Shown here piece by piece: positions 17,777-27,484 of a DNA stretch of 64,000 bases. The notes beneath the pieces are model-generated. The model had not been told where the DNA came from. It worked only from the letters and a program-made list of their open reading frames with translations, and made no database searches. Positions within the stretch are counted from its first letter, which is position 1. Every line of letters begins with the position of its first letter. This DNA comes from an uncultured Bacteroidota bacterium (GTDB lineage Bacteria > Bacteroidota > Bacteroidia > Flavobacteriales > Flavobacteriaceae): contig CACKBZ010000002.1 of the NCBI GenBank assembly GCA_902598525.1, positions 1 to 64,000 of the forward strand. Reading direction: 5' to 3'. Made by a program: the position numbers and the translations under genes.

Positions 17777-18496
17777 ATGAAAAAACTGTTCATTACATCT
17801 CTAATATTAATTTCAAGCTTTTGTTTTTCGCAGAATAGTGAATGGACATATATTTTTGATGGAAAGTCTTTCAATGGGTGGCACCAATATAATGGTGAAT
17901 CTGTAGGCAGCCAATGGTCAATTAGTAACGGTGAACTTATTTTTACAAATAACAGAGATAGCAAACAAGATATTGTAACTGATAATGAATATTCAAATTT
18001 TGAACTATCCATTGAATGGAACATATCAAAAGGTGGGAATAGTGGAATATTTTATGGCGTCCAAGAACTCCCCGATTTTGACGAAGCATTTATGACTGGT
18101 CCTGAAATACAAATATTAGACAATAAAAATTTCTTTACCTCAACTAGACTTCATAAAAGCCCATCTTTATATGATTTAGTTAGTACAGAAAACAAAGCCC
18201 TTGAAGTAAAGAATCACGGAGAGTGGAATCACTTAATTTTAACAATTGATCATCAGAATAATTTAGGTACAGCACAATTAAATGGTGAATTTGCTTTTTC
18301 ATTTCCTCTATCCGGTCCAGAGTGGGATAATCTTGTATCAAAGTCTAAGTTTAGGTATAAAGAATACTACACAACAAAGGCTGGTTCTAACGAAGAATTT
18401 TTAGCTTTTGGTGCTTTTAAATCTGGTAAAATCGGTCTTCAAGACCACGGAAGTGACGTAAGATTTAGAAATATCAAAATTCGAAAATTATATTAA
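17777..18496 (+). CDS. Exported DUF1080 protein (3-keto-disaccharide hydrolase family)
   Basis: 239 residues. Signal peptide MKKLFITSLILISSFCFSQ, then a concanavalin-like DUF1080 domain with hallmark WTYIFDGKSFNGWH (about 22-35), the GGNSGIFYG turn and MTGPEIQILDN. Pfam names this family 3-keto-disaccharide hydrolase, and members cleave or eliminate C3-oxidised glycosides. Predicted periplasmic and acting on the product of the GMC dehydrogenase. Last gene of the operon, starting 2 bases after the previous stop. Confidence 0.92.
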   Translation: MKKLFITSLILISSFCFSQNSEWTYIFDGKSFNGWHQYNGESVGSQWSISNGELIFTNNRDSKQDIVTDNEYSNFELSIEWNISKGGNSGIFYGVQELPDFDEAFMTGPEIQILDNKNFFTSTRLHKSPSLYDLVSTENKALEVKNHGEWNHLILTIDHQNNLGTAQLNGEFAFSFPLSGPEWDNLVSKSKFRYKEYYTTKAGSNEEFLAFGAFKSGKIGLQDHGSDVRFRNIKIRKLY

Positions 18497-18537
18497 TATC
18501 TATAATTTCAAAATATTATCCTTATAACGAACTATAG

Positions 18538-19110
18538 ATGAATAGAAATAAGCTTATTGTTTTTTCAGCTCCATCAGGAGCAGGAAAAACTACGCTTGTG
18601 AAACATATTTTATCTCAATTTAGTAATACAAATTTTTCAATATCAGCTACATCCAGATCACCCAGAGGGAACGAAAAAGATGGAGCTGATTATCACTTTT
18701 TATCAAATAGCGAGTTCAAAAAGAAAATTGAGAACAATGAGTTTATTGAATTTGAAGAAGTTTATGGGGGGGTTCATTATGGAACTCTTAAATCTGAAGT
18801 TGAAAACATATGGGCAAATAATAAAATTGCACTTTTTGATATTGATGTTGTAGGAGGTTTTAATATTAAGAAAATGTATCCTCATAATACATTATCTATT
18901 TTTGTTATGCCACCAAGTATTGAAACTTTGAGGAAAAGATTAATTTCAAGAGGAGATATTTCAGATGATGAAATTAATAGAAGGATTAAAAAAGCCGAAT
19001 TAGAGCTAGATTTTGCATCAAAATTTGATAAAATCATAATTAATAATGATCTTGAAGAATCAAAAAAAATAGCATCAAATCTTGTAAATGAATTTATAGA
19101 GAATGAGTAA
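18538..19110 (+). CDS. gmk: Guanylate kinase
   Basis: 190 residues. P-loop APSGAGKTTL at about 11-20, the GMP-binding SRSPRGNEKDGADYHF stretch, and a lid region with R-x-x-x-R. Phosphorylates GMP to GDP with ATP in the cytosol. Overlaps nadD by 8 bases. The 41-base gap upstream shows no clear promoter. Confidence 0.96.
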   Translation: MNRNKLIVFSAPSGAGKTTLVKHILSQFSNTNFSISATSRSPRGNEKDGADYHFLSNSEFKKKIENNEFIEFEEVYGGVHYGTLKSEVENIWANNKIALFDIDVVGGFNIKKMYPHNTLSIFVMPPSIETLRKRLISRGDISDDEINRRIKKAELELDFASKFDKIIINNDLEESKKIASNLVNEFIENE

Positions 19111-19675
19111 TGTAGGTTTGTATCTTGGAACTTTCAATCCAATTCATAATGGTCATGTTACATTAGCTAAGTATTTTTCAGATCTGCCAGAATTAGATCA
19201 AGTCCTTGTAGTAATTAGCCCTCAAAGTCCATTTAAAATTGAAGATACTTTTATTAATGATATAGATAGACTTGAACTAGCTAAAACTATTTTTAAGAAG
19301 TTTAGAAATGTTAAAGTCTCCGATATTGAGTTTAAAATGTCTAAGCCTAATTTTACAATTGATACATTAAAAGAATTTAAAAAAATTCATAAATACAATA
19401 ATTTAATCCTATTGATTGGAGAGGATAATCTTGTAGGTTTCAAGAAATGGAAAGATTACGAAAGAATTATTGAAATTGCTGAAGTATATGTTTACCCTCG
19501 AGATACTTATCATAAGATTCCAGGTGAGATATTAAAAAATGAGAATATCAAATTGGTAGATGCGCCTAAGATTAAAATATCCAGTAGTCGTATAAGATCC
19601 CTATTGAAACAAAATAAAAAAATTGATCATCTAGTTCCGAAAGAGGTAATTAATTTTTTCGATTCTAAGATTTAA
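19103..19675 (+). CDS. nadD: Nicotinate-nucleotide adenylyltransferase
   Basis: 190 residues. Adenylyltransferase signature GTFNPIHNGH (about 9-18, containing the HxGH motif) and the C-terminal ISSSRIR motif. Makes NaAD from NaMN and ATP in NAD synthesis. Coupled to gmk by overlap, and converges with a glycosyltransferase with an 11-base overlap. Confidence 0.95.
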   Translation: MSNVGLYLGTFNPIHNGHVTLAKYFSDLPELDQVLVVISPQSPFKIEDTFINDIDRLELAKTIFKKFRNVKVSDIEFKMSKPNFTIDTLKEFKKIHKYNNLILLIGEDNLVGFKKWKDYERIIEIAEVYVYPRDTYHKIPGEILKNENIKLVDAPKIKISSSRIRSLLKQNKKIDHLVPKEVINFFDSKI

Positions 19676-20963
19676 TTTTATTGATAATATCTATGAGATT
19701 TTTTGTAAGTTTTTCTCTTGTCAAGAATTCTAAATTATTTAAATTTTGTTTTTTATAATTACCATTCATCCAGCTTTCATATTCTTTAATTATAAACTCA
19801 GCAACTCTATTACCGGATGAATAATCTGCATTAAATGATTTTTTTGAGAGACTTAAAATAAGTTTAGATTCCTCAGCATGTTCTGAAAAATTAATTATTG
19901 GTGAACCGGTAGCCAAATACTCTATTAATTTACCAGATAACATATCAGTCTCCTCGGTGTTTTTGTATGTAAAGTTTACTAATATATTAGAGGATTTTAT
20001 TAATCCAATTGCTTCATCATGACTTACATAACCTTTAGAATTTATATGAATATTTTTAGAGAAAAGATCTTTTACCTCTTTATCAATACTTCCAGCTAAA
20101 ATTAGTCTTATTTTATAATTATTTTTTTTTGGATTGATTAGTTCTAAAGCATCATTAAAGATATCGTAATTATGGTTTTTTGATAAAACCCCTGTAAATA
20201 CAATATTGAATCCATCAATCTTGGCAGGTTGAATCCTATCAAAAACTGATTTATCATATCCATTATAAATTTTAAATATTTTGTTTTTGTTAGATATTTT
20301 ATCTGACAATATTTTATGAAATCTTTCACCAACGGTAGTAATGATTGCGTCAGATCCCTCTAATACATTTGACTCAAGCTTACTATTTATTTTTTTTGAA
20401 AAATTAAATCTAAATCTATTTTTTAAATAAAATATCTCAGTCCATGGATCCCTTAAATCAACTACCCATTTTAGTTTATATTTTTTCTTAATTTTTAATC
20501 CTATTAAATGGCTGGAATGAGGGGGCCCAGTTGTAATTATACAATCAATTTTTTGATTTTTAATTATTTCTTCTGCTTTTCTATATGCATACTTATTCCA
20601 TCCAATCCGAGAATCTGGTATAAAGAAGTTAAGTCTTAAAAATGATGTAATTTTATCAAAAATAGAGTCATATGGAATAAATGATTGTGGAATATTACTA
20701 GTAAAATTTCCTGACTTTATATATGAATAGAGTTTTAAAAAATCAAAACTTTTGGTTTCATATGTCTCTATATCTTCAATTTCTTTCAGAAGTGAATTAT
20801 CTCTTAAATTATATGATGCATAATTAGATTTTACTGTAATTACGATAGGACTATTTCCCATTTTTTTTAGATATTTCGAGAAATACATCCACCTTTGTAC
20901 ACCAGATCCGCCTGCAGGTGGCCAATAGTAAGTAATAATTAGAATCTTTAGTTTATTAGTCAA
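19665..20963 (-). CDS. Group 1/GT4-type glycosyltransferase
   Basis: 432 residues. N-terminal YYWPPAGGSGVQRW loop typical of GT4 enzymes, a GSIDKEV-type hinge and a C-terminal nucleotide-sugar site (MLSGKLIEYLATGSPI). Predicted to add a sugar to a surface polysaccharide or lipid. It lies 1 base after DUF3078 at the end of the suf run, far from the main polysaccharide operon of this window. Acceptor and donor unknown. Confidence 0.88.
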   Translation of the reverse strand: MTNKLKILIITYYWPPAGGSGVQRWMYFSKYLKKMGNSPIVITVKSNYASYNLRDNSLLKEIEDIETYETKSFDFLKLYSYIKSGNFTSNIPQSFIPYDSIFDKITSFLRLNFFIPDSRIGWNKYAYRKAEEIIKNQKIDCIITTGPPHSSHLIGLKIKKKYKLKWVVDLRDPWTEIFYLKNRFRFNFSKKINSKLESNVLEGSDAIITTVGERFHKILSDKISNKNKIFKIYNGYDKSVFDRIQPAKIDGFNIVFTGVLSKNHNYDIFNDALELINPKKNNYKIRLILAGSIDKEVKDLFSKNIHINSKGYVSHDEAIGLIKSSNILVNFTYKNTEETDMLSGKLIEYLATGSPIINFSEHAEESKLILSLSKKSFNADYSSGNRVAEFIIKEYESWMNGNYKKQNLNNLEFLTREKLTKNLIDIINKIKS

Positions 20964-20964
20964 C

Positions 20965-21843
20965 CTAATTTAATTTTAGTTGAGCTCCAATACCAAATAC
21001 TTCTCTAACTTGTAATCTGGAAATTGCGTTATCATCATATATCATTTGAAAAATTAATTGAGTTGATAATAATGGGTTTATATCAAAATCTATTTGCATG
21101 AGATAGTCTAAGTCTATATTTGCAGCATCTTCTAAATAATTTGAGAATAATTTAAGATCTTGTCTATAATTTACGTTTTCAAAAAGAGTGCCTTCTGAGT
21201 GGAATGTTAAATTAGCTCCAAGTTCATATCTGGAGGATTTATTTTTATCGACTCCAAAATATTTCTCATTACCAGTAAGTGTCTCTGTAAACTTTTTATT
21301 GACTATAATTAATCTAGATGCAATTGGAGAGTAATTTAACCAAAGTTTTTCACTTTTCTTCCATAAGAATCCAGATCCTAATTGAAAATATGCTGGAGAA
21401 AAGATTTGAGTTGTTAGTTCTCTAATCTCATTATTATTAGAATCTTTTTTATACTTATACCCTCTTCCTAATTGAGATGTTAAATTAAAAAAAGCCGAGA
21501 ATGACAAGTTCTTTGAGAATTCTTTTCCAATAATAGATTGAAGTAGTATTCTATCGTCAATTTTTCTAGCAAATGGTGCATTTTTAAACTTTGCAAGACC
21601 ATAGGCTAAATCAAAATTAGTTAACCAATTCCAACCTTTATTTTCAAATTCCCATTCATAATCAAATTTTAAAGTGCCTGAAAAATTATTTGTTCCTCCA
21701 CCTACCCAATCACTATATCCGGTTTGATTAAGTAGTAATGCAATATTTCCACTTTTCGTCCATAGTGAGTCTTTTACAGATAGTTCCTGTGAATATAGAT
21801 TTACACATAAAGTTAAAGCAAAAATTAGTAGAGCTTTTTTCAT
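20965..21843 (-). CDS. DUF3078 outer-membrane-type protein
   Basis: 292 residues with signal peptide (MKKALLIFALTLCVNLYSQ). Alternating hydrophobic strands rich in Trp, Tyr and Asn suggest a small beta barrel. The N-terminal pattern LLLNQTGYSDWVGGGTNN is characteristic of the Bacteroidota-specific DUF3078 family. Function unknown. Follows the suf genes after 6 bases. Confidence 0.85.
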   Translation of the reverse strand: MKKALLIFALTLCVNLYSQELSVKDSLWTKSGNIALLLNQTGYSDWVGGGTNNFSGTLKFDYEWEFENKGWNWLTNFDLAYGLAKFKNAPFARKIDDRILLQSIIGKEFSKNLSFSAFFNLTSQLGRGYKYKKDSNNNEIRELTTQIFSPAYFQLGSGFLWKKSEKLWLNYSPIASRLIIVNKKFTETLTGNEKYFGVDKNKSSRYELGANLTFHSEGTLFENVNYRQDLKLFSNYLEDAANIDLDYLMQIDFDINPLLSTQLIFQMIYDDNAISRLQVREVFGIGAQLKLN

Positions 21844-21849
21844 TGATTA

Positions 21850-22176
21850 TTATAAAAATCCAAGTTCTAATTTTGCTTCTTCACTCATCAAATCTTTTGT
21901 CCACGGAGGATCAAAAGTAATTTCAACCTCAGCAGTTTTCACTTCATCAATTGATCTGATTTTTTCTTCAACTTCTTGTGGAAGAGATTCGGCAACTGGA
22001 CAGTTTGGAGAGGTAAGAGTCATTAGGATCTTAACTTCATAATCTTCATTTACTAAAACATCATAAATTAATCCTAGTTCATAAATATCAACTGGGATTT
22101 CAGGATCAAAAATTGACTTTAATTCTCTAACAATTTTTTCACCAAGATCTTGAGGGTTAATTTTATTATCTGACAT
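21850..22176 (-). CDS. DUF59/MIP18-family Fe-S assembly protein (SUF-associated)
   Basis: 108 residues. DUF59 hallmarks DPEIPVDIYELGLIYDV (about 19-35) and LTSPNCPVAESLP with the conserved Cys near 59, then the FDPPWTKDLM ending. DUF59 proteins help deliver or mature iron-sulfur clusters. Position 3 bases after sufE makes a SufT-like accessory role likely. Confidence 0.93.
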   Translation of the reverse strand: MSDNKINPQDLGEKIVRELKSIFDPEIPVDIYELGLIYDVLVNEDYEVKILMTLTSPNCPVAESLPQEVEEKIRSIDEVKTAEVEITFDPPWTKDLMSEEAKLELGFL

Positions 22177-22179
22177 ATT

Positions 22180-22602
22180 TTACTTTTTTGATTGGTATGC
22201 TAATGCATATATTTTTATTTGTTTGATCATAGCTAACAAGCCATTTGCTCTAGTCTGAGAGAGATGTGTATTAAGGCCAATTTTTTCAATAAAATCAATT
22301 TTTGCTGATAGGATATCCTCTGGATTTTGACCAGAAAAAACTCTTATTAAAAGAGAGATTATTCCTTTAGATATAATTGCATCGCTGTCTGCCTCAAATA
22401 TAACAATGTCATTTTTAAATGATGAATTCAACCATACTTTACTTTGGCATCCTTTAATTAGGTTAGAGTCTATCCTTGACTTTTTATCAAATTCTGGAAG
22501 ATTTTTTCCTAAATCAATTAGGTATTGATATTTTTCTGACCAATCTTCAAAAAAATTAAATTCATCAATTATTTGATTTTGTATTTCTTGAATTGTTTGC
22601 AC
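22180..22602 (-). CDS. sufE: Cysteine desulfuration protein SufE
   Basis: 140 residues, standard size. Catalytic persulfide-accepting Cys52 sits in IKGCQSKVW. Accepts sulfur from SufS and passes it to the SufBCD scaffold. Follows sufS after 16 bases. Confidence 0.95.
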   Translation of the reverse strand: MQTIQEIQNQIIDEFNFFEDWSEKYQYLIDLGKNLPEFDKKSRIDSNLIKGCQSKVWLNSSFKNDIVIFEADSDAIISKGIISLLIRVFSGQNPEDILSAKIDFIEKIGLNTHLSQTRANGLLAMIKQIKIYALAYQSKK

Positions 22603-22618
22603 AATTAAAATTAATGAA

Positions 22619-23833
22619 TTATCCCAACATTTTTGATGCCTTTTTTACAGCATCAATAAATAAATCAATTTCACTCTTTGTGTTATAAAAAGAAAAGGAG
22701 GCTCTCACAGTTCCCGGAATATTAAAATGATCCATAATTGGTTGAGTACAATGTTGTCCCGTTCTGACAGCAATTCCATATTGATCAAGAATAGAACCAA
22801 TATCTGATGGATGATGATTTCCTATATTAAAAGATATAACAGATATTTTATTATTTATGTCTCCATATATTTTAATACTATCAATTTTTTTAAGTTTTTC
22901 AGTAGCATAATCTAACAATTCTTTTTCATACACTTCTATATTGTTAAAGCCAATTGAGTTCATATAGTCTATAGCTGCGCTAAAACCAATAACTCCTGCA
23001 ATATTTGGAGTTCCAGCCTCAAATTTATGCGGAAGATCTGCATACTCGGTTTTATCAAAAGTAACATTGGATATCATTTCACCTCCTCCTTGATAAGGTG
23101 GAAGTGAGTTTAATAATTCAGATTTTCCATATAAAAATCCAACACCAGTTGGTCCGCATAATTTGTGAGCTGACGCAACATAGTAATCTACATCAAGTTC
23201 CTGTAGATTAATTTTAAAATGTGCTGCACCTTGAGCACCATCAACTAAGACTTTACTACCATTCTTATGAGCTAAATCAATAATTTCTTTAATTGGATTC
23301 ACAATACCTAAAGTATTTGATACATGATTAATAAAAACAAATTTTACTTTAGGAGTAAGCAATGACTTATATTCGTCCATGTCAAGAGTTCCATCATCAT
23401 TAATTGGTATTACTTTTAATTTTGATCCTGTTTTTTCACATAACATTTGCCAGGGGACAATATTTGAATGATGCTCCATTTCTGAGACAATTAATTCATC
23501 TTTTGAAGAAATTGACTTTTCGAGACCTGAGGAAATAATGTTAATACCATGAGTAGTTCCTGAGGTAAAAATTATTTCATGTTCATAAGCAGCTCCGAAA
23601 TGATTTTTTATAATTGATCTGGAATTTTCATATTTATTTGTAGCATCTGCACTAAGAGAATGTAGGCCTCTGTGAATATTAGAATTAGTTTCTTTGTAAT
23701 AATTTGAAATTGCATCAATAACTTGATTTGGAGTTTGAGATGTAGCAGCATTATCAAAGTAAATTAGGTCAGTATTATTGACCTTTTTACCAAGTATTGG
23801 AAAGTCTTTCCTTATTTTATATACATCTAACAT
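22619..23833 (-). CDS. sufS: Cysteine desulfurase SufS
   Basis: 404 residues. Class V aminotransferase fold. The PLP lysine is K224 in SAHKLCGP and the active-site cysteine is C362 in RTGQHC, in the short SufS-type loop. Provides sulfur from cysteine for Fe-S cluster assembly. Directly abuts sufD (no gap). Confidence 0.96.
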   Translation of the reverse strand: MLDVYKIRKDFPILGKKVNNTDLIYFDNAATSQTPNQVIDAISNYYKETNSNIHRGLHSLSADATNKYENSRSIIKNHFGAAYEHEIIFTSGTTHGINIISSGLEKSISSKDELIVSEMEHHSNIVPWQMLCEKTGSKLKVIPINDDGTLDMDEYKSLLTPKVKFVFINHVSNTLGIVNPIKEIIDLAHKNGSKVLVDGAQGAAHFKINLQELDVDYYVASAHKLCGPTGVGFLYGKSELLNSLPPYQGGGEMISNVTFDKTEYADLPHKFEAGTPNIAGVIGFSAAIDYMNSIGFNNIEVYEKELLDYATEKLKKIDSIKIYGDINNKISVISFNIGNHHPSDIGSILDQYGIAVRTGQHCTQPIMDHFNIPGTVRASFSFYNTKSEIDLFIDAVKKASKMLG

Positions 23834-25150
23834 TTATAAGTCAAAGCCCAAGTCAACACCTAGCTTTTTTGAGATTAATGAGTTAATTCTTTTCTTTAAA
23901 CTAGGAATATTCACACTTTTAAGAATACTATTTGCAAATCCATAGGTAAGCAAAGCAATTGCTTCTTTCTCTGGAATACCTCTAGATTTAAGGTAAAAAA
24001 GTGCTTCTTTGTCAAGCTGTCCAATTGTACATCCATGAGAACACTTAACATCATCTGCAAATATTTCTAATTGAGGTTTTGAATTAACCTTAGCTTTATT
24101 GTCAATTAAAATATTATTGTTCTGCTGAAATGCATTTGTTTTTTGTGCAATTTGATCAACAAGTATCTTTCCATTAAAAACACCAACAGATCTTTCAGAA
24201 AAAATTCCCTTATAATCTTGATGGCTTTCACAATTTGGTTGAGCATGGTTCACAAGTGTATTATGATCTACATGCTGATCCCCTTCAAGAATCGTTAGGC
24301 CTTTTAACGTAGATTGAATATTCTCACCTTTGTGATAGAAATTTAAATTGTTTCTAGTTAATTTTCCACCAAAGGAAAAAGTATGGACCCTGACATTACT
24401 GTCCCTTTTTTGATCAATAAATGTATTATCAATTAAATTGGAAGTTTCTAAATCATTCTGAATTTTATAATAATCAATAAATGAGTTCTTTTCAGCATAT
24501 ATCTCAGTTAGCGAGTTAGTTACACCATGATGTGTTCTTAAACTTTGATGTCTTTCTATTATTTCAACTCTGGCATTTTCTTCAACAATAATTACATTTC
24601 TTGGCTGAAGCCATAAAGGTTTATTCTTCCCTGAAGAAAAATGTAATATCTGAATAGGATCCTCTGGTAAAACAGATTTTGGTATATGAATATAGGCTCC
24701 TTCTTGAGTGTATGAAGTATTTAATGAAGCTAAACTTTGGTCATCTGGAACTATTTTATTAAAGTATTTATTTATAGTTTTTTTATACTTATTTTTTGAT
24801 ATAGCAGCAGACAATACGCATACATCCATGCCATCATGCGTTGTATTTGATAAGAATGGGTTAAAAACACCATCAACAAAAACTATTTTAAATGAATCAA
24901 TATCATTAATTGAATATTTTTTTATATCCTTTAGTCCAACATTTGGATTGCTTTTTACAGATAAACTATAATCTTTTTGTATAATTGACTTTAAGGACGT
25001 ATACTTCCATAGCTCATCTTTTTTTGTTGGGAAGCCTTCACTTTCAAATCTATTTAAGGCATTTTTTCTATAAGTGTGGATCGGATTATCAATATCTATG
25101 ACTTGTTCAAAAGCAATAAAAGAATCCAATAATTTATCTTGAAAGCTCAT
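23834..25150 (-). CDS. sufD: Fe-S assembly scaffold SufD
   Basis: 438 residues. The SufBD core has CSHGCTIGQLD and a C-terminal ALLTYGFANSIL pattern, with a less conserved N-terminal region. Partner of SufB and SufC in the SufBC2D scaffold. Six bases downstream of sufC. Confidence 0.95.
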   Translation of the reverse strand: MSFQDKLLDSFIAFEQVIDIDNPIHTYRKNALNRFESEGFPTKKDELWKYTSLKSIIQKDYSLSVKSNPNVGLKDIKKYSINDIDSFKIVFVDGVFNPFLSNTTHDGMDVCVLSAAISKNKYKKTINKYFNKIVPDDQSLASLNTSYTQEGAYIHIPKSVLPEDPIQILHFSSGKNKPLWLQPRNVIIVEENARVEIIERHQSLRTHHGVTNSLTEIYAEKNSFIDYYKIQNDLETSNLIDNTFIDQKRDSNVRVHTFSFGGKLTRNNLNFYHKGENIQSTLKGLTILEGDQHVDHNTLVNHAQPNCESHQDYKGIFSERSVGVFNGKILVDQIAQKTNAFQQNNNILIDNKAKVNSKPQLEIFADDVKCSHGCTIGQLDKEALFYLKSRGIPEKEAIALLTYGFANSILKSVNIPSLKKRINSLISKKLGVDLGFDL

Positions 25151-25156
25151 AATTAA

Positions 25157-25897
25157 TTAATTTTTCAACCAATCATATCCAACTACTTCAATTTTTTTTG
25201 CAAGATCTTTATTTCCTGATTTAACTACTTTACCATCCATAATAACGTGAACTTTATCTGGAACAATGTAATCTAAAAGTCTTTGATAATGTGTAATAAC
25301 TAGTACAGAGTTATCATCGTTACTACACTTAACAACACCATTTGCAACTATCTTTAAAGCATCAATATCTAATCCAGAATCAGTTTCGTCAAGAACTGCC
25401 AATTTGGGCTCCATCATTGCCATTTGAAAGATTTCATTTCTTTTTTTTTCTCCACCAGAAAAACCTTCATTCAATGACCTTGATAAAAAATTTGAGTCCA
25501 TATCAAGTAGATTTGCTTTCTCTCTAATTTTTTTTAACATCTCACTAGATGACATATCATCAAGTCCTTGAGATTTTCTAGTTTCGTTAATTGCAGTCTT
25601 AATAAAGTTTGTTACTGTTACACCAGGAATTTCAACAGGATATTGAAATGACATAAATATACCTTCATGAGCTCTCTCATCAACGCCAAGTTCATTTATT
25701 TCCTTATTATCGAAATAAATTGACCCTTTTGTAACCTCATAATCTTCATGTCCGGAAATCACATTTGCAAGGGTACTTTTTCCAGATCCATTAGGACCCA
25801 TTATGGCATGTATCTCACCCTTTTTAATTTTTAGGTTTATTCCTTTGAGAATTGTCTTTCCGTCTATTTTACAGTGTAAATTTTCTATTTCTAACAT
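25157..25897 (-). CDS. sufC: Fe-S assembly ATPase SufC
   Basis: 246 residues. ABC ATPase with Walker A GPNGSGKST (about 35-43), signature FSGGEKKR and Walker B LAVLDETDSGLD, the DETDSGLDIDAL form being typical of SufC. Cytosolic, energises the SufBCD scaffold. Confidence 0.97.
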   Translation of the reverse strand: MLEIENLHCKIDGKTILKGINLKIKKGEIHAIMGPNGSGKSTLANVISGHEDYEVTKGSIYFDNKEINELGVDERAHEGIFMSFQYPVEIPGVTVTNFIKTAINETRKSQGLDDMSSSEMLKKIREKANLLDMDSNFLSRSLNEGFSGGEKKRNEIFQMAMMEPKLAVLDETDSGLDIDALKIVANGVVKCSNDDNSVLVITHYQRLLDYIVPDKVHVIMDGKVVKSGNKDLAKKIEVVGYDWLKN

Positions 25898-25906
25898 ATA
25901 TATTTT

Positions 25907-27352
25907 TTAACCAACCGATCCTTCTAAAGATATCTCTAATAATTTTTGGGCCTCAACAGCAAACTCCATCGGGAGTTTATTTAAAACTTCTTTGCTAAAT
26001 CCATTGACAATTAAAGCAATAGCCTTCTCTGTGTCAATACCCCTTTGATTACAATAAAAAATTTGATCCTCACCAATTTTACTAGTAGAAGCTTCATGCT
26101 CAATCTGTGCAGATTTATTTTGAGCTTCAATGTATGGAAAAGTATGAGCTCCACATTCGTTGCCCATCAATAACGAGTCACATTGTGAAAAATTTCTTGC
26201 ATTTTCTGCCATGGGTGATATTTTTACTAGTCCTCTATAGCTATTTTGTGATTTTCCTGCTGAAACTCCTTTCGAGATAATTGTACTTTTTGTATTCTTA
26301 CCAATGTGAATCATTTTTGTTCCAGTATCAGCCTGTTGAAAATTATTTGTAACAGCTATAGAATAAAATTCACCAATTGAATCATTTCCTTTAAGAACAC
26401 ATGATGGATATTTCCATGTTACAGCTGAGCCAGTTTCTACCTGTGTCCAAGAAATTTTTGATCTATCGTGGCAAATACCTCTTTTAGTAACAAAATTGAA
26501 TACTCCACCGTTTCCATCTTTATCCCCAGGAAACCAATTTTGAACAGTTGAATACTTTATCTCTGCGTCATCTAAAGCAATTAATTCTACAACAGCAGCA
26601 TGAAGTTGATTTTCATCTCTTGAAGGGGCAGTACATCCTTCAAGGTAACTTACATAACTTGATTCATCAGCTATTAACAAAGTCCTTTCAAATTGTCCGG
26701 TACCAGCTTGATTGATTCTAAAGTAAGTTGATAATTCCATTGGACACTTTACTCCTTTGGGTATGTAACAAAATGATCCGTCAGAAAAAACTGCAGAATT
26801 AAGTGCTGCAAAATAATTATCTCTTTTAGGAATAACAGTACCAATATACTTTCTTACAAGCTTAGGGTGGTTCTTTATAGCATCTGAAATAGAGCAAAAA
26901 ATTATTCCTTTTTCTTCTAATGTATCTTTAAATGAAGTGGCGACTGAAACAGAGTCAACCACAACATCCATAGCAACTCCACTTAATCTTTTTTGTTCGT
27001 CAATTGAAATTCCGAGTTTATTGAATGTTTTTAAAAGCTCTGGGTCAACTTCATCTAAAGATTTGAGATTTGGCTTTTTCTTAGGTGCCGAATAATAAGA
27101 AATCGCTTGATAATCAGGCTCATTATACTTGAGATTTGACCATGAAGGTTTTTTCATTCCTTTCCATATTTTAAATGCGTCCAATCTCCAATCTGTCATC
27201 CATTTAGGTTCATTCTTTTTCTTTGAAATAGCAATTACAATTTCTTCACTAAGTCCTACAGGAAATGTCTCAGAATCTATATCTGTATAGAAACCATATT
27301 CATATTCTTTAGTTTCAAGTTGTTTCTTTAATTCTTCCTCTGTATAAGCCAT
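25907..27352 (-). CDS. sufB: Fe-S assembly scaffold SufB
   Basis: 481 residues, full length. Conserved core [31 protein letters not shown] and the C-terminal [20 protein letters not shown] are typical of SufB. First gene of the run sufB-C-D-S-E-DUF59-DUF3078-GT. No sufA-type carrier and no Rrf2/IscR-type regulator is adjacent. A promoter box lies 20 bases upstream. Confidence 0.97.
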   Translation of the reverse strand: MAYTEEELKKQLETKEYEYGFYTDIDSETFPVGLSEEIVIAISKKKNEPKWMTDWRLDAFKIWKGMKKPSWSNLKYNEPDYQAISYYSAPKKKPNLKSLDEVDPELLKTFNKLGISIDEQKRLSGVAMDVVVDSVSVATSFKDTLEEKGIIFCSISDAIKNHPKLVRKYIGTVIPKRDNYFAALNSAVFSDGSFCYIPKGVKCPMELSTYFRINQAGTGQFERTLLIADESSYVSYLEGCTAPSRDENQLHAAVVELIALDDAEIKYSTVQNWFPGDKDGNGGVFNFVTKRGICHDRSKISWTQVETGSAVTWKYPSCVLKGNDSIGEFYSIAVTNNFQQADTGTKMIHIGKNTKSTIISKGVSAGKSQNSYRGLVKISPMAENARNFSQCDSLLMGNECGAHTFPYIEAQNKSAQIEHEASTSKIGEDQIFYCNQRGIDTEKAIALIVNGFSKEVLNKLPMEFAVEAQKLLEISLEGSVG

Positions 27353-27372
27353 AAATAACCTTTAAATATTCG

Positions 27373-27380
27373 CAAATATA
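27373..27380 (-). promoter_or_regulatory. -7 promoter box TATATTTG for the suf operon
   Basis: Exact TAnnTTTG match 20 bases upstream of the sufB ATG. A TTG lies nearby but at only about 9 bases spacing, so no proper -33 is claimed. Confidence 0.5.
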
Positions 27381-27472
27381 CAATTAAATCAAGGTTTTTT
27401 AAATATTTTTAAGTGTTAATAAATCTATAATTATGTTATGAATTATAGATAAAATAAATGATCCAATTACGT

Positions 27473-27480
27473 TAATTTTG
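27473..27480 (+). promoter_or_regulatory. -7 promoter box TAATTTTG for thiL
   Basis: Exact TAnnTTTG match ending 4 bases before the thiL ATG at 27485. If used, transcription would start at or within a few bases of the start codon (leaderless). Confidence 0.45.
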
Positions 27481-27484
27481 AATT

